A stretch of 64,000 bases of DNA from an uncultured Woeseiaceae bacterium (GCA_947259985.1 CAMYOJ010000011.1:20259-84258), one strand, 5' to 3'; shown: positions 43,882-53,391, counted from the stretch's first letter. The notes: generated by a model not told the origin, from the sequence alone. A program made the numbers and translations.

Positions 43882-45167
43882 GTCGCCTTTCGCTCGAAAA
43901 AGTAGAGCGCAATCCCGACCGCAAGCAGAACGCTAATGGCAATCCATGACTCCGCTGTCGACTGGGTCAGCAGCCAAAGGCATATCAATAGCCCGACAAA
44001 AGGTATCGCGTAGCCCCCCGGGAGACGATACGCCTGTTTCGTGGTCTCTTCGTCAGCGTTGCGACGGATCGCCGGCAGTGAAGCAATACAAACCACGTAG
44101 GCCAGCAACCTGGCGACAGAGCTGGCAACAGCCAGCTTCACGAATGAACCGGTCAATGCCAGAAAGAGTGCCAGGGCGCCCACAACGAGGATGCAGCGGT
44201 CAGGAGTCGCGTACCGCGGATGAATATGGCCGAACCATTGCGGCAACAGCCGATTTTCGGCGAGCGAGAAAAGCAGCCTCGGTACCGCAATGATGTTGCC
44301 CGCGAGGTTACCACCGATCGAGAATACAGCCGCTAGCGTGATTGCCAACGCACCTGCCGAACCCGCGAGCGTGCGGCCGACATCGACGAGCGTGGCTGAC
44401 GCATGCTGCTCGGACGGAATTACGGATACGAATACGAGCACGATAAAGAAGTACAGTAATCCCGTGCCTATCACCGTACTGACGAGCGCTTTGGGTAAGG
44501 TCTTTCGCGGCTGCGACGTCTCGCCTGCGGTGACGGCCAGGGTTTCGAAACCGATGTATGCGTAAACCAGCAATAAGGTGGTGCCGCCAAGGTCTTTGAC
44601 GACAGATTCGGCGTTCGGCAGCAATGTCGTGCCCGTGACGTATTGCAATCCCAATAGCACCATGATGACGAGCGGCGCTACCTTCAGCAAAGTAAACACG
44701 CCCATGGTCCTTACGCCATCGCGGACGCCATGCAGGTTCGCCCACGTGAGTCCAACCGTCACTACAGTGATGATGGTGCCACGTGCGAGGTCGGTGGATA
44801 GCACGTCCGACAACGTGCCCAGGTAGGTCGCCATGACGTTGGAGTTGGCTGCAAAGGAAGCGGTACGCGAGAGGAAAATAACCCAGCCGGTACTGAAACC
44901 AACCAGTGGACCGAAAGCTTCGGTCGCATAAATGACGGGGCCGCCGGTTCTGTCGTAATAGCTCGCCAGTTCGGCGAACGCGAGCACAACGGCCAGGAAG
45001 AACAGGCCGACAACAAGAAACAGCCAGGGGCTGAGCTGCCCGGCGTTTGCCGCGACCTTACCGGGCAGGGCAAAAATGCCGGCACCGATCAGTCCGTTAA
45101 GTACCAGGAAAGCTGCACCGAAAAACCCGATGTCGCGTCTCAGATGGCTGGATTCCTGAGTTGACAT
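43878..45167 (-). CDS. APC-family amino acid permease
   Basis: This 429-residue inner-membrane protein has about twelve hydrophobic segments and the APC-superfamily start GFFGAAFLVLNGLIGAGIFALPG, of which the GIGxGIF-like part (NGLIGAGIFALPG) contacts substrate. IGFETLAVTAGE in helix 6 and RLLFSLAENRLLPQWFGHI later are also typical. It imports or exchanges an amino acid or amine; the substrate cannot be told. Its stop overlaps the start of the HExxH-TPR gene by 4 nt. It lies 86 nt downstream of the DoxX gene on the same strand. Confidence 0.86.
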   Translation of the reverse strand: MSTQESSHLRRDIGFFGAAFLVLNGLIGAGIFALPGKVAANAGQLSPWLFLVVGLFFLAVVLAFAELASYYDRTGGPVIYATEAFGPLVGFSTGWVIFLSRTASFAANSNVMATYLGTLSDVLSTDLARGTIITVVTVGLTWANLHGVRDGVRTMGVFTLLKVAPLVIMVLLGLQYVTGTTLLPNAESVVKDLGGTTLLLVYAYIGFETLAVTAGETSQPRKTLPKALVSTVIGTGLLYFFIVLVFVSVIPSEQHASATLVDVGRTLAGSAGALAITLAAVFSIGGNLAGNIIAVPRLLFSLAENRLLPQWFGHIHPRYATPDRCILVVGALALFLALTGSFVKLAVASSVARLLAYVVCIASLPAIRRNADEETTKQAYRLPGGYAIPFVGLLICLWLLTQSTAESWIAISVLLAVGIALYFFERKAT

Positions 45168-45253
45168 AAGGTCATCCTGCTCCTGTTTCGATGGCGAGCA
45201 CCTCAGGCACTCGTCCGCCGATACTAGCAGATCGACTGTTTGAGGCCGTACGA

Positions 45254-45757
45254 CTAGCGGCCCGAGAATTTCCTGTCGAGCACGTGGTCGAGGCTGAGAC
45301 GACCGGCGCCTTTGAAGACGAGCGGCACCAGCATCACGAGAAACAGCAACGGGATGCGGTAATTGCCGAAACCCTTATCCGATACCGAGTAGCCTTTCCA
45401 GAGTTCTGCCAGGCTGTTCCAGTCGTCGGGCCAGTGAACACCGGCAATCGCGACGATCGTCAGGACTATGAGGCTGAACGCCCAGAAGCGTGTGAACAGC
45501 CCGAGCACGAGACACAGTCCGCCGAGGATCTCGGCCCATGTGGCCAGGAACCAGCTGATTTCCACGGGGATGACGTTGAACGGGAACGGGAAATTGTCCT
45601 GTACGTTCGCGAACCAGTTGCTGCCGTTAAATTTCATGAGACCGGCGCGGCCGAACTCGTAGGCCATCAGCAGGCGTATGGGCAGCAGGGCGACCCACTC
45701 ACCCGCGGGATCGAGCACATCGACGACGCGATTCTTGAGGTCAATTAATGTTTGCAT
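45254..45757 (-). CDS. DoxX-family membrane protein of the DUF692/DUF2063 set
   Basis: This 167-residue protein has about four membrane helices and the DoxX pattern: RLLMAYEFGRAGLMKF, then WAEILGGLCLVLGLFTRF. In bufferin/Hvf-type operons a DoxX protein (BufD/HvfD) accompanies the DUF692 oxidase and DUF2063 protein, and that is exactly the arrangement here, 11 nt after the DUF2063 stop. Its molecular role in those systems is not settled; a membrane redox role is often suggested. The gene is the last of the set before the permease. Confidence 0.85.
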   Translation of the reverse strand: MQTLIDLKNRVVDVLDPAGEWVALLPIRLLMAYEFGRAGLMKFNGSNWFANVQDNFPFPFNVIPVEISWFLATWAEILGGLCLVLGLFTRFWAFSLIVLTIVAIAGVHWPDDWNSLAELWKGYSVSDKGFGNYRIPLLFLVMLVPLVFKGAGRLSLDHVLDRKFSGR

Positions 45758-45768
45758 CGGGGATTCTC

Positions 45769-46533
45769 CTACGGTTGGCGCGTGCCAGTCAGGATTTCGA
45801 GCTGTCGCATCTCCTTCAGGGCTTCGTGGCCATGCCCGAGCAATGCGTCAACGTCAGGGAAGCGGATCGTGTCGGCCAGGGTTCGCAACAGCTGTTCGCC
45901 CGTACTGTTCGACGCGTTGTTCTCCATGGCGTCCAGCAGCGCGGCTGTCACGGCATTGAGTTCGAGAAAACGCACCTTGTCATCACTGCGGCGGAACACG
46001 ACGAGGTAGACCGGCTGCTCAGCGGTCTCCGTGGGCAGAAAGTCCGGCGAGATTTGCTGCACGGGGTAGTGGTAGGCGAACGCCCACGCCAATACCGACT
46101 TGACCGGGACCTGGGCGAGCAGGTCGCCGTCGGGGTCAACACCCGTCAGGTCATTCTCGTCGGTCGAGACCGACAGGGCGAGCTCGATATACTCGTAGTG
46201 CGCCAGTTCGACGAGGAAAGCATGGTCGTCCTCACGCGGTTCGTACTCATCCTGCAAGAACGCCAGGAACTCTTCCGGTAGTTTCAGAAAGTAGGGCGTC
46301 TCAGCCTTGTGGAATTTCATGAATTCCCGGATCAGGTGCCGCCACTGTGCATCGCTGTGAATCTTGCGAAGTACAGGGAACATCGTACCGAGGAGGCTGA
46401 ACAGGTTATTGAAGAACAACTCACGGTAGATCGCCATGCGGCGGTCTTCGATACCCTCCGGCGGCGGCACATTCTCCGGGTCCCGAAGATGCGCCGCGAA
46501 GGCGTATTGCTTGTCCTGGAATCCTTCAGCCAT
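45769..46533 (-). CDS. DUF2063-family protein (BufC/HvfC-type RiPP partner)
   Basis: This 254-residue protein has the DUF2063 N-terminal region (RRMAIYRELFFNNLFSLLG and FPVLRKI, then RHLIREFMKFHKAETPYF) and a C-terminal domain with YLVVFRRSDDKVRFLELN, which resembles the peptide-recognition part of BufC/HvfC proteins. These partner a DUF692 multinuclear iron oxidase and bring it the precursor peptide. The ATG at 46533 overlaps the end of the DUF692 gene by 8 nt, so the pair is translationally coupled. No precursor gene is found on either side. Confidence 0.85.
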   Translation of the reverse strand: MAEGFQDKQYAFAAHLRDPENVPPPEGIEDRRMAIYRELFFNNLFSLLGTMFPVLRKIHSDAQWRHLIREFMKFHKAETPYFLKLPEEFLAFLQDEYEPREDDHAFLVELAHYEYIELALSVSTDENDLTGVDPDGDLLAQVPVKSVLAWAFAYHYPVQQISPDFLPTETAEQPVYLVVFRRSDDKVRFLELNAVTAALLDAMENNASNSTGEQLLRTLADTIRFPDVDALLGHGHEALKEMRQLEILTGTRQP

Positions 46534-47395
46534 TGGCCGCCTTCCGATTTCCGGCTTCCGCCTGCAGCTGCTTGATACGCCGGACTTCGTCCAGCAGTTC
46601 GTCCATGGGCGGAAAGTTGAAGTCGCGTTCCAGCAGCGTGGGGACCGGTCCAAACAGCGAATACGCTTCCCGCAAGAGCTGCCAGGCCTGCTCGTCTACG
46701 GGCGTGCCGTGCGTATCGATGCGCAGGTCCTCGGCTTCGACGTAATGGCCGGCCAGGTGGAAATAGCGGATGCGTTCGGCCGGCATCGATTGCAGGAATG
46801 CACTGGCGTCGTAGCGGTGATTAATGCTGTTGACGACGATGTTGTTGATGTCGAGCATCAGGTCGCAGTCGGCTTCCTCGAGTACGGCCAGCAGGAACTC
46901 CTGCTCGCTCATCGACGTGTCGATGGGCGCATAAAAAGAAACGTTCTCGAGCGCCATGCGTTGTCCGAGGATGTCCTGGACCCGCTGTACACGTTTTGCC
47001 ACGTAACGAACGGCTTCCTCGGTAAACGGAATGGGCATCAGGTCGTAGAGCTGGCCGTCGTCACCGCAGGCACTCAGATGCTCCGAATAGAGCCGGATGT
47101 CGTGCTCGGCCATGAATTCCTTGATGTCCCTGACCAATTGCTCGTTGAGAGGTGATGGCGCCCCGATCGACAGGGACAGTCCGTGAATGACAAAGGGGTA
47201 GCGCTCGGTGAAGAAGCGCAGTTTCTTTGCCAGTGCGCCGCCCACGTGGATCCAGTTCTCGGGCGCCACTTCCATGAAGTCCACGTCGGCGGGTGGGTCC
47301 GCCATGAGCTGATCCGCGATCGGGCGACGCAGGCCGAGGCCTGCACCATGGACCGGGTACCGGGCGTATTCGTCATTCATAGCAATCTCGCTCAT
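46526..47395 (-). CDS. DUF692 multinuclear non-haem iron oxidase (BufB/HvfB/MbnB-like)
   Basis: This protein of about 289 residues is a TIM-barrel of the DUF692 (MNIO) family. Seen are GAGLGLRRPI, DFMEVAPENW, HGLSLSIGAPSP, YSEHLS, ALENVSFYA, MLDINNIVVN and YFHLAGH, whose His, Asp, Glu and Asn residues form the metal sites in the family. Relatives modify cysteines in ribosomally made peptides with Fe and O2, making copper- or metal-binding products. The start is ATG 47395 (MSEIAMND) or ATG 47380. It precedes and overlaps the DUF2063 gene. It follows the DUF1841 gene by about 31 nt, a gap too short for a precursor peptide. Confidence 0.88.
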   Translation of the reverse strand: MSEIAMNDEYARYPVHGAGLGLRRPIADQLMADPPADVDFMEVAPENWIHVGGALAKKLRFFTERYPFVIHGLSLSIGAPSPLNEQLVRDIKEFMAEHDIRLYSEHLSACGDDGQLYDLMPIPFTEEAVRYVAKRVQRVQDILGQRMALENVSFYAPIDTSMSEQEFLLAVLEEADCDLMLDINNIVVNSINHRYDASAFLQSMPAERIRYFHLAGHYVEAEDLRIDTHGTPVDEQAWQLLREAYSLFGPVPTLLERDFNFPPMDELLDEVRRIKQLQAEAGNRKAANG

Positions 47396-47426
47396 GAGTA
47401 GACTGACCTGATTCGGCCAGATTTTA

Positions 47427-47861
47427 TTACACGGCTTGCGCGGCAAGCGCCTGCAGGCGGCGCAGATACTTTTGTTCGTCAGGAGGGGCATTGCTGCTCT
47501 GCGCTTCCCACAACGTCTCCGCAAGTGCTTCGATCATTTCGTGCTCGGCCGCGTGCGCGTCGCTGTGTCGTGCGAGCAGCGCCGTATGAATCGCCGCAAT
47601 TCCGGGCGGACGGTTGGTCGCCACCTGCTCGCGGATGCCGAGATGCAGTCCCATGTGCAGGAACGGATTCGTCCTGCCCCCGTCAGGCGCGTAGTCACGA
47701 TCGAGATCGTCGCTCGTGACATCGGCGTGGTATTCGGGGTGCCATTCGATAACGGCCACGATTTGCGCCTCAAGCGGCGACAACGGCAATTTGTCAGAGC
47801 GCTTTCTCCAGGCGTCTCTGTACATCCTGCGAAGTTCGCCACGGTCCTGACCGAAGATCAT
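47427..47861 (-). CDS. DUF1841 family protein
   Basis: This 144-residue soluble protein matches DUF1841: MIFGQDRGELRRMYRDAW, LSPLEAQIVAVIEWHPEYH, NPFLHMGLHLGIREQVATNRP and the HEMIEALAETLWEAQ tail. Its function is unknown; the conserved histidines could bind a metal. The ATG overlaps the stop of nth (ATGA), continuing the rnf-nth operon. Family members are commonly found next to nth in gammaproteobacteria, but no role is known. Confidence 0.85.
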   Translation of the reverse strand: MIFGQDRGELRRMYRDAWRKRSDKLPLSPLEAQIVAVIEWHPEYHADVTSDDLDRDYAPDGGRTNPFLHMGLHLGIREQVATNRPPGIAAIHTALLARHSDAHAAEHEMIEALAETLWEAQSSNAPPDEQKYLRRLQALAAQAV

Positions 47862-48493
47862 GTGATCTCCTTCTTGTTGTATTCGCACCAGTCGACGATC
47901 GGGCATTCGCCGCACAAAGGCTTGCGCGCTTTGCACACATACCGTCCGTGCAGAATCAGCCAGTGATGTGCGTCTTTCCTGAATTCATCCGGCGTGAGCC
48001 GCAACAAGCGCTTCTCCACTTCGAGCGGCGTCTTGCCATGCGCGATTCCCGTGCGATTGGAGACCCGAAAGATGTGAGTGTCCACCGCGATCGTCGGCTC
48101 ACCGAACGCGGTGTTCAGTATGACGTTGGCTGTCTTGCGACCAACGCCGGGTAGCGCTTCGAGTTCCTCGCGCGTGCGTGGCACTTCGCCGTCGTGATTC
48201 TCAATCAGCAGGCGGCAGGTCTTTATGATGTTCCCGGCCTTGCTGTTGAACAAGCCGATCGTGCGAATATAGGGTTTCAACCCGTCCACATCGAGTGCGA
48301 GTATGGCTTCAGGCGTTCGTGCAACGGGATAAAGTTTCTGTGTGGCCTGGTTGACGCTGACATCCGTAGCCTGCGCCGAGAGTATGACGGCGACGAGCAG
48401 TTCGAACGGGGTCTCGTAGACGAGTTCCGTGGTGGGCGCGGGCATGCGCTCACGCAGTGTGCTGAAGATTGCTGTACGTTTGTCCCTGTTCAC
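47858..48493 (-). CDS. nth: Endonuclease III
   Basis: This 211-residue DNA glycosylase/AP lyase removes oxidised pyrimidines. The helix-hairpin-helix LPGVGRKTANVIL with the catalytic Lys, the catalytic Asp in AVDTHIFRVSNR, and a 4Fe-4S loop of four cysteines in the C-terminal CKARKPLCGECPIVDWC are intact. It overlaps the rnfE stop by 4 nt and the DUF1841 start by 4 nt. Position after rnfABCDGE is the classic gammaproteobacterial order. Confidence 0.96.
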   Translation of the reverse strand: MNRDKRTAIFSTLRERMPAPTTELVYETPFELLVAVILSAQATDVSVNQATQKLYPVARTPEAILALDVDGLKPYIRTIGLFNSKAGNIIKTCRLLIENHDGEVPRTREELEALPGVGRKTANVILNTAFGEPTIAVDTHIFRVSNRTGIAHGKTPLEVEKRLLRLTPDEFRKDAHHWLILHGRYVCKARKPLCGECPIVDWCEYNKKEIT

Positions 48494-49116
48494 TGCTTGT
48501 CGATGGCGTTCTTGAGCGCGATCGCGAGCGCCAGGCTGAAGAACGCGCCCGGCGGCAATATCGCAAGCAGCCAGCCGCCGTCGGTCAGTACGATACCGCG
48601 CATCGCGTCTCCCCCGAACAACATGTCCATTCGTGACATTATCGAACCATGTCCGACGAGTTCACGAATCAGGCCGATGACCATCAGCAGCAGTGCGAAG
48701 CCTGAGCCCATGACGAAACCATCGAGAATGCTGGAAGCGACAGGGTTTTTCGATGCGAAGACCTCGGCGCGTGCGACGATCGCGCAATTCGTCACGATCA
48801 GCGGAATGAAGATGCCGAGGGAGCGATCGAGCGCTGGAAACCAGGCTTTGAAAATCAATTCGATGCACGTCACCAGGCTCGCGATGATCAGGACGTAAAT
48901 CGGTATCCGTATCTGCGGTTGTATCCAGCGACGCGTCGCCGAAACCAGGGCATTTGACGCCATCAGCACCGCGAGTGTTGCAATACCGAGTCCGAGTCCG
49001 TTAACGAATGTCGACGTGACGGCCAGCAGCGGGCACAGGCCGAGTAATTGCACGAGCCCGGGATTCTCGTACCAGAGACCGTTCCTGAAGCGATCGACGA
49101 AGTTCGATGCGCTCAT
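48490..49116 (-). CDS. rnfE: Rnf/Rsx electron transport complex subunit E
   Basis: This 208-residue membrane protein has about six helices and the RnfE pattern: NPGLVQLLGLCPLLAVTST, FIPLIVTNCAIVARAEVFA and a FMVMG-like helix (DGFVMGSGFALLLMV). It is homologous to RnfA and together they form the antiporting, FeS-holding core in the inner membrane. It overlaps rnfG upstream and nth downstream by 4 nt each. Confidence 0.95.
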   Translation of the reverse strand: MSASNFVDRFRNGLWYENPGLVQLLGLCPLLAVTSTFVNGLGLGIATLAVLMASNALVSATRRWIQPQIRIPIYVLIIASLVTCIELIFKAWFPALDRSLGIFIPLIVTNCAIVARAEVFASKNPVASSILDGFVMGSGFALLLMVIGLIRELVGHGSIMSRMDMLFGGDAMRGIVLTDGGWLLAILPPGAFFSLALAIALKNAIDKQ

Positions 49117-49739
49117 TCGACTTCCTCCTGCAGCGCGACAAAGACTTCTTCACGGTGTGCTTCAAAATACAGCAAGGTATCCCTGATGGCCTTGACGATG
49201 GCCCTGGGAGTGACTGATGCGCCGGTCAGTTGGTCGAACTGGCCGCCGTCGCGCTTGATGGCCCAACCCGCGGGCTCAGGGTCGACCAGCGAACGCCCGT
49301 CGAACTGATGCACCCAGTCAGACTTGCCGGATTCCACGCGGTCGCCGAGACCTGGCGTCTCGCGGTGTTCGAGAACATGCACGCCCGTTACAGCGCCGCT
49401 GACGTCGATGCCGACGAGTACCCGGATCGGCCCGGCATAGCCGTCGCGCGCGCTCACGACGAACAAGGCGGCAACGGGCGTATCCTCTGCATAGACCCGG
49501 TATACGATGGCGGCTTCCGAGCCGGGAAGATCGTGTGGCGGCGGAATTGTCATCATCGACTCCGTGACGCCACTGTCGAAGAAAAGACCCGACAGCGCTG
49601 GCTGCAGGCTGCGTTCGAGCCATGCCTGCTCGTTGGCCTCGATGCGCGCCGCGGTAGCCGTGTAAGTCAGCGCTACCAGTGCCGTGCAGAGCCCGGCGAT
49701 GACAGCCAGCGTGATGCCGCTTTTGACAACGCTGTTCAC
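49113..49739 (-). CDS. rnfG: Rnf/Rsx electron transport complex subunit G (covalent flavin)
   Basis: This 208-residue protein has one N-terminal membrane helix and a periplasmic FMN-binding domain. GVHVLEHRETPGLGDRV is characteristic, and the flavin attachment motif reads DQLTGASVT, with Ser where many relatives have Thr; the consensus accepts either. Attachment would need an ApbE flavin transferase, which is not in this window. It overlaps rnfD and rnfE by 4 nt. Confidence 0.95.
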   Translation of the reverse strand: MNSVVKSGITLAVIAGLCTALVALTYTATAARIEANEQAWLERSLQPALSGLFFDSGVTESMMTIPPPHDLPGSEAAIVYRVYAEDTPVAALFVVSARDGYAGPIRVLVGIDVSGAVTGVHVLEHRETPGLGDRVESGKSDWVHQFDGRSLVDPEPAGWAIKRDGGQFDQLTGASVTPRAIVKAIRDTLLYFEAHREEVFVALQEEVE

Positions 49740-50788
49740 GGCGAATCACCCGCCTGTTCGTGGCCGACGATCGGGGGCCTCGTAAGGAGGTCGATGGCAG
49801 GGACCGCCATGTTCATCAGCAACACGGCGAACGCGACGCCGTCGGCATAGCTGCCCCACGTGCGAATGCAATAGATAATCAGGCCGATGCCGAGTCCATA
49901 GATGAGTCGCCCCTTCGGGCTGGTTGCGGCCGACACGGGATCGGTTGCTATGAAAAACGCGCAGAGAATCGTCGCGCCACCGAACAGGTGAAAACCCGGG
50001 CTCGGATGCGTGCCCGGGTCTATGAGATACATGATGCCCGCCGGAATCAGCAGGCCGGCGCCAACGCCTGCGGGTATTTGCCAGCGAATGATCTTCTTGA
50101 TCAACAACCAGAATCCGCCGAACGCGAGAAAATTGCCGATCCACTCCCAGCCGCGCCCGCCGAAGTCCCCCATGACCGGGTTGGCGCGAATCTCGGTGAC
50201 CGTCTTCATGTTATTCAGTCCGGCCTTCATGACATCCAGCGGGGTAGCACGGCTTATGGCGTCGAAACCGAGGGATTCGGGCAGCGTACCCGTCAGCGTG
50301 AACTTGAGTGTCTGCAATACTGACAGGTACTCGTAGTCGATATCGCCGATACGCGGGCCGACCCACAGGTTGAGGTGCATTGGAAATGCGATCAGGATGA
50401 CAACGTAACCGGCCATGGCCGGGTTGAAGATATTGAAACCGAGGCCGCCATACAGGTGTTTCGCGACGACGACGGCGAACAGCGAACCCGTCGCCGTGAC
50501 CCACCACGGTGTCAGCGAGGGCAGGGCAAAAGCCAGCAGTGCTGCCGTCACGAGCGCGCTGTAGTCAGCAAGCGCATGCTCCGGAGGACGGCCCCTGAGG
50601 TGCATCATCAGCGACTCGCCGACGACGGCGAACAGCGTCGCAACGAGCAGATTGAATATGAACCCTGGGCCGAAGAACCAGACGTGCGCGAGCGCCGCCG
50701 GCGCAAGCGCCGCGACTACCTGCAGCATCAGCGACGGCACTGCGACACGCGCCGACCAGTAGGGAGATTGACGTCGCGTAAACTCCAC
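49736..50788 (-). CDS. rnfD: Rnf/Rsx electron transport complex subunit D (covalent flavin)
   Basis: This 350-residue protein has about nine membrane helices. The flavin-attachment segment is SRATPLD (about 185), and GFNIFNPAMAGYVVILIAFP and the late FFIATDPVSAATSPKGR are typical RnfD/NqrB features. It relays electrons within the membrane, coupled to ion movement. It overlaps rnfG by 4 nt and starts 2 nt after the rnfC stop. Confidence 0.95.
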   Translation of the reverse strand: MEFTRRQSPYWSARVAVPSLMLQVVAALAPAALAHVWFFGPGFIFNLLVATLFAVVGESLMMHLRGRPPEHALADYSALVTAALLAFALPSLTPWWVTATGSLFAVVVAKHLYGGLGFNIFNPAMAGYVVILIAFPMHLNLWVGPRIGDIDYEYLSVLQTLKFTLTGTLPESLGFDAISRATPLDVMKAGLNNMKTVTEIRANPVMGDFGGRGWEWIGNFLAFGGFWLLIKKIIRWQIPAGVGAGLLIPAGIMYLIDPGTHPSPGFHLFGGATILCAFFIATDPVSAATSPKGRLIYGLGIGLIIYCIRTWGSYADGVAFAVLLMNMAVPAIDLLTRPPIVGHEQAGDSP

Positions 50789-50790
50789 GT

Positions 50791-52305
50791 TCAGTCGTCC
50801 TCGCTTCGCTGTTTCTTGCGTTTCAGGATCTCGGCGATCGCGGCGGGGCCCGCCTCTTTCGCGGACTCCTTCTGGCGCGCCAGTTCGGCTTCGCGCTCCT
50901 GTCGTTCTTTTTCGAGTCGCTCATTGCGCGCCTCGAATCGATGTCGTGCCCGTTCGGCACGGGCTTTTTCGTCGGCGAGTTCGAGTATGCGGCCCTTGGC
51001 GATGCGAAAATCGGCGGTGAGCGGAATGTGGCTCGGGCATACGAGGTCGCAGCAGCCGCATTCGATGCAGTCCGTGAGGCCGAACTCGCGAAGCTTCTGT
51101 TCGTTATCGGCGCAGGCATACCAGAACAACTGTTGCGGCAAGAGCTGCACCGGGCATACGGCAGCGCAATCGCCGCAGCGTATGCAAGGTAGCTCTCTGC
51201 CGGCGAATGAAGATTTAAAGACGGCCAGAATGCAGTTGGTCGCCTTGACCAGTGGCACGCGATCAGTGCTTACCGATTTGCCGGTCAGCGGACCGCCGAT
51301 GAACAGGTGTTCCGCGCGATCGGCATAGCCGCCGGTGAATTCGACAACGTCACCTACGGGCGTGCCGATTCGTGCGAGCACGTTCATTGGATTCGTGATG
51401 CCGTCGCCCGTGACGGTCGTGATTCGAGAAATCAGCGGCTCGTTGTCGACAATCCAGTCATGCACAGCAGCAGCGGTGCCGACGTTTTGGACCAGGCAGC
51501 CGACATCGGTGGGCAGGCCGCCACTCGGGACCTGGCGATTCGTGACGAGTTGCACGAGCTGGTCCTCGCCACCTGAGGGGTAGATTGTCGGGACCTGCTT
51601 GAGCACGATGCGCTCATCGCCGAGTTCCCCGAGCGCTTCGCCCAGGCTTTGCAATGCCTCGGGCTTGTCGCTTTCGACGACGACATAGCAGACGTCGATG
51701 CGCAGTGCGTGCATGAGCACCTGTGCGCCGCTCAGGATATCGCCGGCGCGCTCGCGCATCAGCGAATCGTCGCAGCTGATGTAGGGTTCGCACTCAACGC
51801 CGTTCAGGATCAGGTACTCGGTTTCGAGCGTGCGCGCCTGCATGAGCTTCTGCGCCGTAGGAAATACGGCACCGCCGAGCCCAACGATGCCGCCATCGAG
51901 CACTCGCAACAGGACCTCGGCCGGATCGAGCGAGCGGTAGTCGGCGACTGCCGTGCGCGGCATTGCTTCATCCTTGCCGTCGCAATCGATCACGATACAC
52001 GGCGCCCTGTCGCCGTAGCGTCCCGAGACGGGCCACTGCTCGATACCAACCACGGTTCCTGAAGAAGAGGCGTGCACGGGCGCCCCCATCTCGCCGTCCG
52101 GCTCGGCGATCGTCTGTCCCTTGAGAACGCGATCGCCGATATGGACGACGGGCTGCGCGGGCTCACCGACATGCTGCGTGATCGGCAGGTAAAGCTGCGG
52201 GGGAATCGGAACTACCTGTACGGTTGCTGCGGTCGATTGCGCTTTATGCGCAGGCAGGCGCAGGCCGCCGTGCAGTTTGCCAAGATCGTAAGTAGGTGCG
52301 CTCAC
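50791..52305 (-). CDS. rnfC: Rnf/Rsx electron transport complex subunit C
   Basis: This 504-residue cytoplasmic subunit binds FMN and NADH and has two 4Fe-4S motifs ([11 protein letters not shown] and [11 protein letters not shown]). [17 protein letters not shown] and [13 protein letters not shown] are NADH/FMN-site hallmarks. The C-terminal 60 residues are a charged Arg/Glu/Lys-rich helix, much shorter than the long repeats of E. coli RsxC. The start is GTG 52305, overlapping the rnfB stop (GTGA); longer frames only read through rnfB. Confidence 0.95.
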   Translation of the reverse strand: MSAPTYDLGKLHGGLRLPAHKAQSTAATVQVVPIPPQLYLPITQHVGEPAQPVVHIGDRVLKGQTIAEPDGEMGAPVHASSSGTVVGIEQWPVSGRYGDRAPCIVIDCDGKDEAMPRTAVADYRSLDPAEVLLRVLDGGIVGLGGAVFPTAQKLMQARTLETEYLILNGVECEPYISCDDSLMRERAGDILSGAQVLMHALRIDVCYVVVESDKPEALQSLGEALGELGDERIVLKQVPTIYPSGGEDQLVQLVTNRQVPSGGLPTDVGCLVQNVGTAAAVHDWIVDNEPLISRITTVTGDGITNPMNVLARIGTPVGDVVEFTGGYADRAEHLFIGGPLTGKSVSTDRVPLVKATNCILAVFKSSFAGRELPCIRCGDCAAVCPVQLLPQQLFWYACADNEQKLREFGLTDCIECGCCDLVCPSHIPLTADFRIAKGRILELADEKARAERARHRFEARNERLEKERQEREAELARQKESAKEAGPAAIAEILKRKKQRSEDD

Positions 52306-52784
52306 CGCAACGGCCTCATGCTGATGCAGTCCACGGGGCAGGGCGCGACGCACAGTTCGCATCCTGTGCATTCACTCTCGATGACCGTGTGCATGAGTTG
52401 ATGCGCGCCAACGATTGCGTCCACGGGGCACGCGTTACGGCAATGCACGCAGCCGATACACGATGACTCGTCGATGACGGCGACAGCCGGTTCGACATGT
52501 TCGGCGAGCGGAAGGACCGGTCTGCCGAGCAGGTTGGCAAGCCGTCGGACTGTGTCTTCTCCGCCCGGCGGACAGAGGTTGATCGTTGCCGCGTCGTCCA
52601 CGATGGCCGCGGCGTAGGGCCGGCAACCCGGATAGCCGCATTGCGCACACTGCGTTTGTGGCAGAAGCTCATTGACCTGCTCCACGAGATCGCCGCTTGC
52701 AGGCGGCAGTCGTCGCGACGCGTAGCTCAGTGCGAGTCCGGCAATCAGCGCGAGCGCGGCTATTGTGATGACGGCGGTCCACAT
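52302..52784 (-). CDS. rnfB: Rnf/Rsx electron transport complex subunit B
   Basis: This 160-residue protein has an N-terminal membrane helix, an atypical 4Fe-4S site (CAQCGYPGC with a later Cys in NLCPPGG) and two ferredoxin-type clusters ([11 protein letters not shown] and [11 protein letters not shown]). It passes electrons from RnfC into the membrane or, in Rsx, towards SoxR. It is a little shorter than E. coli RsxB. It lies 9 nt after rnfA and overlaps rnfC by 4 nt. Confidence 0.95.
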   Translation of the reverse strand: MWTAVITIAALALIAGLALSYASRRLPPASGDLVEQVNELLPQTQCAQCGYPGCRPYAAAIVDDAATINLCPPGGEDTVRRLANLLGRPVLPLAEHVEPAVAVIDESSCIGCVHCRNACPVDAIVGAHQLMHTVIESECTGCELCVAPCPVDCISMRPLR

Positions 52785-52793
52785 AGGCGCTCA

Positions 52794-53375
52794 TCAAAGC
52801 CGGGCCATGCCCGAAAAGCCCATGAAGGCCAGCGACATCATGCCAGCCGTCATCAGGGCGATGGCAGTACCTCGGAACGGCGCCGGAATATCGGCCGCTT
52901 CGAGTCGTTCCCGTATGGCTGCGAACATTACGAGTACGAGCGCGAATCCCGCCGACGCGCCGAAGCCGTAGAAGACGGACTGCACGAATCCCTGCGCCTG
53001 TTGCACGTTCAGCAGGGCCACGCCGAGTACCGCACAGTTGGTTGCTATCAAGGGAATGTAGATGCCAAGGACCTGGTCGAGCAGCGGGCTCAGGCGTCGC
53101 ACCATGATCTCGGTGAATTGCACGCTCGCGGCGATGACGAGTATGAAAGTGATCGTGCGCAGGTACTCCAGTTCGAGCGGCACCAGGATGTAGCTGTGCA
53201 GCAAGTATGCCGTTGCCGACGAAAGCGTCAGGACGAACGCCGTAGCCAGCGACATGCCCGTCGCGGCCTCGAGATTGCGCGATACGCCGAGGAACGGGCA
53301 CAGCCCGAGGAATCGAACCAATACGAAGTTGTTGACCAGTACCGTGCTGATCAGAATGACGACGAGCTCGACCAT
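52794..53375 (-). CDS. rnfA: Rnf/Rsx electron transport complex subunit A
   Basis: This 193-residue membrane protein has six helices and conserved RnfA stretches: [35 protein letters not shown] and a [12 protein letters not shown] helix. The two Cys in FLGLCPFLG and TNCAVLG contribute to the membrane 2Fe-2S site. ATG 53375 matches the family length; the longer frame reads into metG. It starts 16 nt after metG and leads rnfABCDGE-nth. Confidence 0.95.
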   Translation of the reverse strand: MVELVVILISTVLVNNFVLVRFLGLCPFLGVSRNLEAATGMSLATAFVLTLSSATAYLLHSYILVPLELEYLRTITFILVIAASVQFTEIMVRRLSPLLDQVLGIYIPLIATNCAVLGVALLNVQQAQGFVQSVFYGFGASAGFALVLVMFAAIRERLEAADIPAPFRGTAIALMTAGMMSLAFMGFSGMARL

Positions 53376-53391
53376 TCGCGTATTGTAAGGA

